Assembly: GCA_947311845.1 (NCBI GenBank)
Contig: CAMZMU010000012.1
Coordinates: forward strand, 2,464,134 to 2,528,133
From: Poa pratensis
Taxonomy: Eukaryota; Streptophyta; Magnoliopsida; Poales; Poaceae
Reading direction: 5' to 3'
Length of the DNA: 64,000 nt
Part shown: piece by piece, positions 10,622-20,164 of the stretch
How the letters are laid out: every line of letters begins with the position of its first letter
How positions within the stretch are numbered: the stretch's first letter is position 1
Notes under the pieces: model-generated
Database searches by the model: none
Seen by the model: the letters and a program-made list of their open reading frames with translations, nothing else
What the model was told of the DNA's origin: nothing
Translations under genes and position numbers: made by a program

Positions 10622-11025
10622 TGTCAGACCTTCCGGGAGGCTGACATACCGATCGAAGGAAGGGGACGAAGGAGTGGAGCTCGATGCTCAGACCTACGGC
10701 TAGAGACGGGTAAAGTGCAGAACTGGTAAAGAACAGATAAGGAAAAACTGGATTGTGTATTATGCGTGCCACCCATCCTCCCTCTCCTGCTCTTTTCTAT
10801 CCAAAGAGCAGGACCACGCCGTGTTTAGCTTAAGTAGCATTACAGACATAAACGCGATTAACGCAGAAATTGAAACACAGTTAAGGGACTAAAGAGCGAT
10901 CACGTGAGCCATCCGATGTGAAGGCTGAAACGGTATCTTGCCATCTGGGCCGCTCGCTGCTGTCGGCGGCCTATAGATCATCACGCCGAGATTGAACCTT
11001 CTGAAGAACAGAGAGGATCCTGACA
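10622..11025 (-). repeat. 5' LTR of chromovirus
   Basis: 404 bp, the same length as the partner at 4867-5270 with two substitutions. It is followed by the target duplication ACACG (11026-11030). Confidence 0.95.
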
Positions 11026-11305
11026 ACACGGCATACTGATTTTCGTAAGCAGCACCGGCACGAATAGTTTGCGATTGCAAGCGTGCGTACGGAGTTCTTG
11101 AGTATTCTTTTTGTTCTTCGATCGGGGTTTAGCTTTAGTAGGATCGCAAATGCCAATCGTGGAGTCTGTGTTGTCCTGGTACTGGTTGGTGTCGAAGCTT
11201 CGTGATTAATTTATTGATGGATCCATTTTCGGCCCATCTGAGCATAGTGCTACATATAATTTCCTGGCAGAACAATCAGCATGGATGTCCGGGACCAACC
11301 ATGAT
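11026..11305 (+). other. Displaced 3' UTR / 3' flank of the HMA gene
   Basis: This is the continuation of the HMA locus after the chromovirus. Bases from about 11180 to 11300 (GTTGGTGTCGAAGCTTCGTG and onward) are visibly homologous to about 63800-63910 (GTTGGTGTTGAAGCATCGTG), where they follow another putative HMA/HIPP stop codon. This supports its being 3' UTR of a duplicated gene family rather than transposon sequence. Confidence 0.6.
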
Positions 11306-11714
11306 AGGGAAATTAAGAAAGGGACGAGAGGCAGGCAAGACTACGAGCCGGGTTTTAAAAGGCGAATTAACAGGGCGAGCTTCTTGAATTTGACGATGGT
11401 GAGGGGAGAAAGTATCCGGTGGAAACCCAGTTTCAATGGAAACGGTGAAAACCATGAAAAAATCATATTTAAAAACTTCAAAAAATTCTTAGCAAAAATG
11501 TATTGCGTTGGGATGTAAAGTTTTATAGGCATGCAAAATGGCAAGTTGAAACTCTAAGTTTTTTAGGAGATACAAAAATGACAAATTCAGACATGAATAG
11601 TACTGTTTACAGCTACTATTCACCTCGAGGGTGGAACTTGACGACAGGGAAATTAAGAAATGGACGAGAGGCAGGCAAGGCTACTAGCCGGGTTTCGGAA
11701 GCCAAAATCACAGG
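11306..11714 (+). repeat. Direct repeat of about 70 bp flanking an AT-rich segment
   Basis: 11306-11375 (AGGGAAATTAAGAAAGGGAC...) and 11646-11714 (AGGGAAATTAAGAAATGGAC...) are near-identical direct copies, 340 bp apart. The DNA between them is AT-rich, contains ACTGTTTACAGCTACTATTC and has no coding potential. It could be a solo element or MITE with a local duplication; neither boundary has a clear target duplication. Confidence 0.55.
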
Positions 11715-11745
11715 TAGACCTACTGGAATTTTATTATGGCGTCGT

Positions 11746-11963
11746 CACTACAGGAAAAAACATAGTTGTCCATGGCTTTTGCATGGCTTTTGCATTACCG
11801 ACGGCTTTTTGTCGGGCCCGTCGGCATATGGGTCATATACGGAGAGCGTTTACAAAACCGTCGGCATATATAAAGCCATCGGCAACTACTTTTGCCGAGT
11901 GTGGCCATCGGCATATGGACCTGTCGTGTGGATTCCGTCTGAAGGCGCTAGTAGTATGCCGAC
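11746..11963. mobile_element. Left terminus of a second CACTA transposon (partial)
   Basis: Begins CACTACAGGAAAAAACATAG, a CACTA-type end, and is followed by subterminal repeats of the GTCGGCATATG / CCGACGGC type in both orientations (11798-11960). It is cut at 11963 by the 51.7-kb Tat-lineage Gypsy. The expected opposite terminus (ending in CCTGTAGTG) is not seen beyond the Gypsy before the window ends, so only about 218 bp of this element can be assigned. Confidence 0.7.
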
Positions 11964-12498
11964 TGATGGGGGGATGCCCAACTGGGTAGGCCCAGGACCA
12001 CGAGTCGGACCACAAGGCCGGGTGGCCCAAAGCCCACCCGGAGGACATCTTGCAAGATACCGGGTCCCCAAGGAACCCGGTGGGCCGGCTCGGGAAGGCG
12101 GCAAGCTGATCTCTCCGAATCAGATGGCGATCTGCGTATCCCGAAGAGTGCGCTCCACGAAGCCGCACTTGTAGCGAGTTAGCTAGCGCCGCCTAGGTCA
12201 CCCGTGAATCCCTGTAAACCCTAGTCGACTCCCTATATAAGGTCGACTGGGCACAACCCTTGAGGACAGACTCATCTCATTTCCATAGCCGCCGGAGCTC
12301 CATTACGCTCTGGTGTGCACGCCTTTGTACACCCCATCAGATCCAAATACATATAGCAGGAAGTAGGTCTTTACCTCGCTAAGAGGGGCCGAACCTGGAT
12401 AAACTCTGCGTGTGCTACCTCTCCGTGGATCCTAAGTCGCCTGGCTCACACCTGACTTAAGCCACCCCCATGGCATCTGCCGTGACAATCTCACGACA
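11964..12498 (+). repeat. 5' LTR of the outer Tat-lineage element
   Basis: 535 bp, starting TGATGGGGGGATGCCC and ending TCTCACGACA. Contains a TATA box (CCCTATATAAGG, about 12231-12242). Confidence 0.9.
12234..12241 (+). promoter_or_regulatory. LTR TATA box
   Basis: TATATAAG in the context GACTCCCTATATAAGGTCGAC, in the middle of the 5' LTR. The partner LTR has lost two bases here (CCCTATAAGG). Confidence 0.55.
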
Positions 12499-12499
12499 G

Positions 12500-12517
12500 T
12501 TGGCGCCCACCGCGGGG
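12500..12517 (+). other. Primer binding site of the outer Tat-lineage element
   Basis: TTGGCGCCCACCGCGGGG, one base inside the LTR. The same motif, with T for one C, is found in the minus-strand Tat element at 62180-62198. Confidence 0.8.
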
Positions 12518-12541
12518 TCAGTGATAGCTGGAATTTACTTC

Positions 12542-15038
12542 ATGGAGAGTCCTCAACTCGGCACCGGCGTCAACTTCAGCCCGGTCGCCATGCCGAGTCG
12601 CGGCGACATCCTCGAGCACGGCGGGATCGGCTACGTCGCCGACCCGCACACTTGGGGCGCACCCGTGCGCGCCCCAATCACCCACGCGATGGCCATCCCA
12701 TTCGGGACGGCCGTCACCGCCTACGTCGGCTTCTGCAGCTCGGAAGAAGGAGGCGTCGCGTACGACTGCAGCGACGACGACGTTATACCCTGGCCCGAGG
12801 AAGCCGACCAGGTCGCCATCGATGCCGCGGTTGGCGGTCACGCCACCCGCGCCACGAGCGCCACAAAAACCGTCCGGATCTCGGACGATGACGACGACGC
12901 CGGATCGATATTGCCTGTATTCCACGACGAGTCGGAAGGCTTGACCGATCTGGCTTCGGACGACACGGTGACACCCGCCGTCATCTACATGACTGGCGAG
13001 ACGGCGGACACCGCCACCAAAGAACCTGACGCGCAGAAGCAGGCGCGTAAGAAGCAACAACGCGAGGAGCAGCAGCAGGCTCGGCGTGAGCAGCAGGCGC
13101 GCGACGAGTCCCTCGCTGCGCTACGAGGGCATGCGGGTCACATCTCTGATCCACTCGATGTGCTCGTCACGCCGGTGAACGCTGTCAACCAGGCTCCTCA
13201 GCTTAAAGAGCTGCGCCGGAAGATGGCTCGCCAGAAGGAGGAGATCCGCCTGAAGGAGCAGGCGATAGACGCTCAGACGTCTGCGTTATCCGCGGTCACC
13301 AACTACCACAAGACTCGCAAGTCGCGACTCCAACCCGGCGCACCCTTACGCGTGTTGGATAGCGACTTCGCGCGCGAGGACGAGCTGGAGAGGCAGCGCG
13401 ACGAGTGCCGCATGGCCCAGCCCGGCGGCTCGAACCAAGCTTCTCGACAGCCTCGACAGGCGATGTCACTACCCGCGCACCCTGCGGCGCGGCCTCCTCC
13501 GAACCCGCCTCAGGTTCAGCCTCGAGCGTGGGACAATGACGACGCCGACCTCGCTGTGTTCGGCACGCCAGTCGACTGCATGACAGCCGCCGCTTCACTC
13601 TTCAAGCGGCTGTAGGTCAAAGACAACCCTTTCGGGAACAAGGGGCGACGCCTGGTGGACAAGGTGTTGGAGTTTCAGGAGAACATGTCGCAATCTGACG
13701 GCAAGCTCTACTCCAAGCCGCCACCAAGTGAGAAAGTGGCTTCCACCTCAAGGCGTAGCGCTGCTCAACAGCCTCAACGGAGCCGTCATGACGAGCCGGC
13801 CGTGTCCGGCAACGCGGCAGCTGGAGGCAATCCGCCCCGGCTCGCCCGCAACGACGCTCGGCACACCATCAACAACAACCACGCTCAGGCGCGCTCCAAC
13901 CACTCCGCGCCGGATCTGCATCTCCATCTCAACGACAAGCGCTCCAAGGTGGCGCGCGTCGGCGACGACGACATCGGCCCTAAGTGCTTACGACAAGCGC
14001 TCCAAGGCGGCGCGCGTCGGCGACGATGACATCGGCCCTAAGTGCTTTGCACCCGTCATTCGTGATGAGCGTTTCCCAAGTAGCTTCAAGGGGCCGAGGG
14101 AGGCGCCGAAGTACAACACCAGTCTCAACCCTGAGACCTGGATCCAGGACTATCTGGCTGCCATGAGCATCCAGAATGTCACCTCACTCTGCTGCGCGCG
14201 TTACTTCCCCCTCATGCTGGAGGGGACATCACGCACGTGGTTGAACAACCTGCCCCGCAACAGCGTCAACTCGTGGGGCGAATTGACGAAGCTCTTCATC
14301 ACCATCTTCGAGGGGACGTGCAATCGCCCGACTACGGTCGAGGACCTCAAGCGCTGCGTCCAAAAGGAGGGTGAATCCACTCGAAAGTGGTATCGCCGAG
14401 TCGCCGACCTCATCATCTCGGTAGAACACCTTAGCGTCGACACAGTGCATTCTCACCTCGAGGATAACACCACGTTTGAGTCGCTCAAGCAGAAGCTGAG
14501 GTGCTCTCACAAGGACAACATGACCATGGGTCAGTTTCTCGGCATCGTCCACAAGTACGATGAGTCCGACGTCACCAAGGATGACTCGGATGAAGAGGAC
14601 GATGACAAGAAGAGCGGCAAGGCCATGGGCAAGGCCAATGCCAAGAGCAACGGCAACAAGCGGAAGGGCGACGTCGGCTCCGACTTTGTTGCCGCTACCA
14701 CCACGGGAGGCCGCGGCTTCAAGAGCCAGCACGGCAACTTCCCGCGAAAGAAACTCACCGCTTCAGAGATCTTGGCGATGTCGTGCAGGTATCATAGCCT
14801 GCCCGGCAAGCCGGCAGCTCACACCACTGGCGAGTGTAGCTGGACGGCTGAGATCGTCAAAGCCACGACCGCTGCCAAAAAGAGGGCCCTAGAGGGCGAC
14901 GACGATGCTGGTGAGCAGCAGCAGGGCATACCTCCCACTGCCGGCTTCATGGGCCACACCTTCGTCGGCCTCGACTCCAAGCGAGAGCAGAAGGTCATCC
15001 AGCGCGCCGTCCACGTGACTCTCCCAGACGTGCCCTAG
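12542..15038 (+). pseudogene. Tat-lineage gag (broken)
   Basis: The likely start is ATG 12542, about 25 bp after the primer site (MESPQLGTGVNFS). The N-terminal part is acidic, then a Gln/Arg-rich coiled-coil-like stretch follows (KKQQREEQQQARREQQARDE, about 13040-13100). An in-frame TAG interrupts at 13613-13615. A 58-bp tandem duplication (13932-14047) then shifts the frame. In the new frame the capsid-like domain follows (SLNPETWIQDYLAAM, RYFPLMLEGTSRTWLNNLP, LKRCVQKEGESTRKWYRR), then a basic region and a His/Cys segment (SCRYHSLPGKPAAHTTGECS). The frame ends at TAG 15036-15038. The stop and the duplication are enough to inactivate it. Confidence 0.85.
13932..14047 (+). repeat. 58-bp tandem duplication within gag
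   Basis: Two adjacent copies (13932-13989 and 13990-14047) of a segment starting ACGACAAGCGCTCCAAGG and ending CCCTAAGTGCTT, with two or three differences. As 58 is not a multiple of three, it moves the gag frame by one. The downstream capsid frame is exactly the one predicted by that shift. Confidence 0.9.
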
Positions 15039-17411
15039 TGGCTCGACTGGTCCGAGCAGACGATAACGTGGAGGCGCCAAGACCACCCGCCTCGGGTAGA
15101 CTACCCAGGAAAGTTCGCCCTGGTAGTCGCACCACAGGTCAAGGGCTACGTCCTGACCAAAACTCTGATGGATGGAGGATCCATCATCAACATCCTCTAC
15201 TACGAGACATTCGAGCGCATGAAGTCGCGCGACGAACAGTTGGTTCCCACCGTTACCACCTTCCAAGGCATCGTCCCGGGGAAGAAGGCCTACCCGAAGG
15301 GCAAGATCGCGCTCAACGTCGTCTTCAGCGACCGCAAGAACTGGAGGCTCGAGAAGATCTGATTCGAGGTAGTGAACTTCCGCAGTTCATACCACGTGAT
15401 TCTTGGGCGACCTGCCTTCGCCAAGTTCATGGCGAGGCCCTGCTACGCCTACCTCAAGCTGAAGATGCCGGGTCCCAACGGCATAATCACCGTTCACGGC
15501 GATGTCGATCGCGCCATCGAGTGCGAGAAAGGCAACGCCGTCTTCGCCGAAACTGCCATCGCTGCCGAGCACCTGGAGCAACTTAAGTTGCAAGTCGACC
15601 CCAACGACATGATGATCGTTAAGAAGCCGACACTCGACAGCCGCGACAAGTTCCAGTCTGCTCAGGAGACCAAGCGCATCCCGCTGGTCGAGGGCGACTC
15701 CTCCAAGATGGCGGTGATCGACGCTCACATGGATAGCGCATAGGAAATCCCGCTCTGCAACTTCCTCCGTGAGAATCGTGACATCTTTGCATGGAAACCT
15801 TCTGACATGCCAGGCGTCCCGAGGGAGCTCGCAGAGCACAAACTCAACGTCGACCCCAGATGCGGCCGGTGAAACAGTTTTTGCGTCGCTTCAACGGCGA
15901 CAGACACAAGGCTATGGGCGAAGAGATAGCCCGGCTCCTAGCTGCCGGGTTCATCGTCGAAGTCATGCACCCGGAGTGGCTTGCCAACCCGGTGCTCGTT
16001 CTGAAGAATAACGGTACATGGCGAATGTGCATCGAGTACATAGGCCTGAACAAGGCCTGCCCCAAAGATCCATTCCCACTGTCTCGCATCGATCAGCTGA
16101 TCGACTCGACGGCAGGGTGCGAGGCGCTATGCTTCCTCGACGCCTACTCCGGGTACCATCAGATCAAGATGGCGCCCGAAGACCAAGAGAAGACGTCTTT
16201 CATCACGCCCTACGGAGCGTTTTGTTACGTATCTATGCCCTTCGGCTTGAAGAACGCCGGAGCGACTTACCAGTGGTGCATCCAGAACTGCTTGCACGAG
16301 CAGATCGGCCGCAACGTTCACGCCTATATGGACGACATTGTCGTCAAGTCCAAACTGAAGACGGACTTGATCACCGACCTGGCGGAGACATGCAACAACC
16401 TCCACAAGTACATGATCAAGCTTAACCCAGAAAAGTGCGTCTTCGGCATACCCGCGGGCAAGCTAATGGGCTTCATCGTGTCCGAGCACGGCATCGAGGC
16501 CAACCCCGAGAAGATAGAGGCGATCGATCCCCTGAAGAAGCCGAGAAACCTCAGGGACGTGCAGTGGCTCACGGGCTGTGTCGCTGTCCTGAGTCGCTTC
16601 ATCTCGCGGCTTGGAGAAAAGGCGATGCCCCTGTACCGACTCCTCAAGAAATCAGACACGTTCACCTGGGACGATGCGGCAGACGCCGCCTTGGCAGCTC
16701 TCTAGAAGACGCTGGCCGAGGCACCCATCCTTGCATCTCCCCTGGAGAAAGAACCGATGCTCCTCTACTACGTCAGCGCGGTGGTCATCGTCGAGCGCAA
16801 GGAGGACGGCAAGGACCAGCTGGTCCAACGGCCAGTCTACTACATCAGTGAATGCCTGACGGCTCCCCTCAAGGCGACAAGATGTGTTATGTGCTCCATA
16901 TTCACTTCACATGCACCAACAATGTCGCCGACTACGGAGCCCTTCTCCACGGCTTACGCGTAGCCAAAGAGATGGGAGTTAGCCGCATCAAGTGCTACGG
17001 CGACTCCGACCTCGTCGTTCAACAAACGATGGGAACATGGGACGCAAACGATCCCAACATGGAGGCCTACAGACGGCTCGTCGACCAAGTCGGTGGCCAC
17101 TTCGCTGGCTTGGAGCTGGAACACGTGGACATGAGGAAAAACGAAGCAGCCGACAAACTCACTCGCTTCGGCTCCAAGCGGGACCAAGTCCCACCAGGCG
17201 TCTTCCTCGATCACCTCCACAATCCATCCGTCAAACCGCCGGCTGAAGTCGACGTGGCCAACCCGCCATCACCAGGCACAACCCTGGTGGCACTCACCTC
17301 CGAGAGCAACGACTGGAGGGAGCCCTACATCGAGTACCTGGCTACCAAGAAGTTGCCAGCCGACGAAGTAAAGGCGCGGCAAATGGTGCCCCGCGCCTCG
17401 GCCTACGCCAT
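15039..17411 (+). pseudogene. Tat-lineage pol: protease, RT, RNase H and truncated second RNase H
   Basis: Continues in frame from gag. Protease has LMDGGSIINILY (about 15162-15200) and VILGRPAFAKF. In-frame stops are TGA 15361-15363 and TAG 15741-15743, and there is a one-base shift near 15858. RT follows: WRMCIEYIGLNKACPKDPFP, FLDAYSGYHQIKM, MPFGLKNAGATYQ and the catalytic AYMDDIVVKS (about 16320-16350). Another TAG lies at 16703-16705 in the RT-RNase H connection. RNase H is cut: YYISECLTA (about 16835-16865) jumps directly into the second RNase H-type domain (GDKMCYVLHIHFTCTNNVADY, shifted frame), missing about 130 residues present in the homologous minus-strand element. The second domain keeps CYGDSDLVVQQ and LELEHVDMRKNEAAD. 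Pol is interrupted at 17411 by the CACTA insertion and resumes at 34858. Confidence 0.9.
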
Positions 17412-17439
17412 CACTACTAGGAAACTAGCTATAGGTGGA

Positions 17440-17840
17440 TCAACATTCTGTGGCGCACCTTTTTGCGATGCGCCACAGAAGTTTATCAGTGGCACATCCC
17501 ACGTGGTGCGCCACAGATATCAGTGGCGCATGGGATGGCCGTGCGCCACTGAATATGGCATTTCTGTGGCGCATGCAGACCCATGCGCCACAGAAATATC
17601 ATGGGCCCCACCACCCACAGTTGAATTCGAGGCCCACCACCCATTTCTGTGGCGCATGGGCATGGATGCGCCACAGAAACAAGCATTTCAGTGGCGCATC
17701 CGAGCCCATGCGCCAGAGAATTCAGGTGGGCCCCGCCCGCAATTTTTGGGTGGGTGAACTTTCTGTGGCGCATGGGCCACGGTGCGCCACATAAATGCAT
17801 GTTTCTGTCGCGCACCAGAGCTCATGCGCCACAGAAAGGA
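17440..17840. repeat. CACTA subterminal repeat array, left
   Basis: At least twelve copies of TCTGTGGCGCA / CAGTGGCGCAT or the reverse complement TGCGCCACAGA, in both orientations, spaced 20-70 bp. In CACTA elements such arrays bind the TnpA-type protein (family knowledge). Confidence 0.85.
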
Positions 17841-18320
17841 CTGAGCTGGGTCGAACCGGACCATGCCAGGGCAGCACGAAGCAGTTCACGCGGCCACAGA
17901 AAGAACTCATCTTTCTTCTCCCTCGCAAAAAAGAACTCTGCTCGTCCTCTCGTTCGACCTCTGTCCCGTCCCTGGCGAAACGGCGGCGCCGCCGGCAGGT
18001 ACCGAGCTCCTCCCTCCCTCTCCTTCGAGCGCCGGCGTCCGCCCCTCGTCCCATCTCCTTCATTCCTGGTCGGGGCCGCGCCCTCCTCCTCCTCTGAGCC
18101 GCACCACCGCGCCGCCGTAACCCTAGATGGGGACGCGGGATGGGGACGGCGGCAGGGCGGGCCGCGCCCTCGTCTCACCCTCCGGCGGGGACGCGCCATC
18201 CTCTCTCCCTCTCTCCTCTCTCCATCCGAGCCGCACCCTCCTCTCCTTCTCACATTTGCTAATTTTTTGTTTGTTTGAAATCTGCAGATTGCTGCCAATT
18301 GCTTGTCCTAGCAGCTGATT
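17841..18320 (+). other. GC-rich, 5'-UTR-like region in the CACTA element
   Basis: Pyrimidine/GC-rich stretch with CCGCCGTAACCCTAGATGGGG (about 18112-18130) and a following polypyrimidine tract, looking like the 5' UTR and first exon of a grass gene. The short frames here are low-complexity and unrecognised. Plausibly promoter and leader of the cargo transcription unit. Confidence 0.4.
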
Positions 18321-18505
18321 GAAGGTATAACTGTCTCTGCCCCTAGATTGTACTAGTAATTCATTCGAATTTGTGCAATGTTATGTGTTGTTGCAAGTAG
18401 AGTGAGAAAATTGGGTACTGTCGTATGAAAGTTTGACCATTAATTTGTGATATACATTTATTTAAACAATTCTCTTTTCATTATGTGCATTGTAGCCTTT
18501 TCATC

Positions 18506-18853
18506 ATGTCTTAACAAGAGTTGGTTGATTATATTACCGAAGAGAACAAAAGAAGAAAAAGGAAAAGAATATTGTTGACACAAAAGTATTTCGAAATGTC
18601 ATGCCTTGCTCTAGCTTATCTTAGTACTCAAAGGCCACCTAGAGACCCCGGTTGCTTCAATGATGAGGAGGAAACGGTTAGATATCGGAAGTACATCTTG
18701 AAAAAAACATATGATGGGTCCGAAGCAACTTGCTATGATAAGCTACGATTAACAAAACGAAATTTCCATGATCGGGAAAATAGGGAACATCGGGAAAATC
18801 GGGAACATCGGGAACATCGGGAAACATTTAATTTTATGCAGTTTTTTATGTAA
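18506..18853 (+). pseudogene. HARBI1/DUF8040-like N-terminal fragment ending in a 9-bp minisatellite
   Basis: ATG 18506 is followed at codon 3 by TAA, then a basic segment (EENKRRKRKR) and residues resembling the N-terminal region of plant HARBI1-like nucleases: LSTQRPPRDPGCFNDEE, RYRKYILKKTYDGSEATCYD and KLRLTKRNFHD. The match stops at RNFHD, where 9-bp units (AACATCGGG and AAAATCGGG, 18775-18828) produce an Arg-Glu-His/Asn run, and the frame ends at 18853. No DDE nuclease core follows, so only the N-terminal (DUF8040-like) part was captured or retained. Family assignment is from motif memory. Confidence 0.5.
18775..18828 (+). repeat. 9-bp minisatellite (AACATCGGG-type units)
   Basis: About five or six degenerate units of GGGAACATC / GGGAAAATC directly following the HARBI1-like fragment. 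They are local to this site. Confidence 0.75.
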
Positions 18854-19067
18854 TATGACTTGTATGACTCGGATCGTTTTCTTGTTTCTGCTTCAAGTTC
18901 ATGATCCTTTTCTTTTTTTTTGGTTGTACAGGTGCAGAGGTTCTTGTGTGTGCTAGAAGTTCTTGTGTGTGCTTCAAGTTCAAGAAGACGCCCTTTGGTG
19001 AGCTATTGCTACCCCGATCGAGAAGTTGTGTGTGCTTGTGTTGATCTGTGCTACCACGACCATCGTG

Positions 19068-19250
19068 TCGTGGTTGTTTGTGCTCTGACCATCGTGTCGT
19101 GGAGATGCCGGCCGGAGATGTGGATTTTTTGTGAAATGTCCGCAGGTATCCCGATAGGCCCTTGAGTTTGCCAGAACGTCGATTAACTTCCGTTCCGGCA
19201 AATTCGGGTACTCCATATGTCCGCAGGTATCCCGATAGGCCCTTGAATTT
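19068..19250 (+). repeat. Internal repeated cassette of the CACTA element, copy 1 plus a partial copy
   Basis: 19068-19165 contains GACCATCGTGTCGTGGAGAT and GATGTGGATTTTTTGTGAAA, closely matching 21158-21252. A partial copy of its right part (TGTCCGCAGGTATCCCGATA) recurs at 19218-19250. Each copy ends in a GCAGGTA/CAGGT sequence just before ORF-bearing DNA. Confidence 0.8.
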
Positions 19251-19495
19251 TGGCATGACTTTGCTTAAAATAGGACATATAGTTGTGTAGCTTAGATTTT
19301 AGATAATTTTAGTTGTGTTCATTGTTGGTTTATATTGTGTAATTTCCATATTGCTAAAAATGAGTTTGAAAATTGTGTTGTTGATATTAATTTGATACGG
19401 TACTATGTTTTTTGATAGTTGCTATGAATTTGTACTTTATTTAAATTTGCTTGCTACTTAAAAATTGTGTTTTAAGTTTATTGTTCTCGGCGACG

Positions 19496-19879
19496 ATGTC
19501 ACTGTTGGACCAGAGGGGCGATATCCGCGACTGGACTCCGCCGGGCTGGCACTGGGAGGTGCTACCTTTCGGGACGCGTATCTTGGTGAGGAATCCGGGT
19601 GACATCGTCGACCCGGATCTTCTTTAGTGGCGGTCGCGTGGGCCATGCTCGGAGCAGAGGGAGCCGGCCCCCGAGGAGGTGGTACGTCGCCGTATCAGGG
19701 AGGAGGACGAGCACGTCCGTCGCTACATGAATTTGTTGGATAGGCAGTACAACAATGGATGGTTGTTTCTTCAGAGGGTTCCTCCTCACGTGAGCTATGA
19801 CCCTGTGAGGGTTCCTTATCTTTGGATGCGCAGCGCCCGCGGCTCAGCACCCCGCAGCTCAGGACCCGGTCGAAGTTAG
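19496..19879 (+). pseudogene. Unrecognised ORF (PPGWHWEVLPFGTRI type) in CACTA cargo
   Basis: ATG 19496 opens MSLLDQRGDIRDWTPPGWHW; one in-frame TAG (19625-19627) separates it from a continuing frame that includes EEVVRRRIREEDEHVRRYMN and NNGWLFLQRVPPHVSYDPVR, ending at 19879. It is in the same frame register as the AP2-like ORF downstream, with an AT-rich intron-like gap between (19880-20160), so it may be an earlier exon of the same cargo gene. I do not recognise a domain. The stop at 19625 is reachable from TGG by one transition. Confidence 0.45.
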
Positions 19880-20164
19880 TTTCAGAGGTTCATGTATTAG
19901 TGATATTATTCGCGATGTATTAGGGTTAAATAAAAATGGACCAAATTATTCATTGGGATCAAGATGTATTAGTTATACTTTTGCATATTTGATCAATGTC
20001 CCTACATGCATGAATATAATTTTGACATGACTTTGCTAAAAATAATTTTAGTTCTGTTCATTGGTTTATATTGTGTAATTTCCACATTGTGTAGTTTGTA
20101 GTATATAGTTGTGTAGTTTTTTGATTCTAATGAATTTGTTTTTAATATGTTTTAGTTTCACGGA

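Larger units (their letters stand above)
4867..11025 (-). mobile_element. Young chromovirus (Ty3/Gypsy) inserted just after the HMA stop codon
   Basis: Full-length 6159-bp LTR retrotransposon on the minus strand. The two 404-bp LTRs run TGTCAG...CTGACA and differ by only two substitutions in my base-by-base reading. The target duplication ACACG is perfect (4862-4866 and 11026-11030). The primer site next to the 5' LTR is TGGTATCAGAGC, complementary to initiator tRNA-Met, and a G-run polypurine tract abuts the other LTR. The polyprotein ends in a chromodomain-like segment, so this is a chromovirus. Short LTRs and total length suggest the Reina-type lineage, which is an inference. It sits in the 3' UTR of the HMA gene, in opposite orientation to it. 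Confidence 0.95.

Noticed and set aside
17486..17815. ORFs on both strands across the CACTA terminus
   Set aside because: Translations are repeated WRMG/MRHR words produced by subterminal CTGTGGCGCA repeats.
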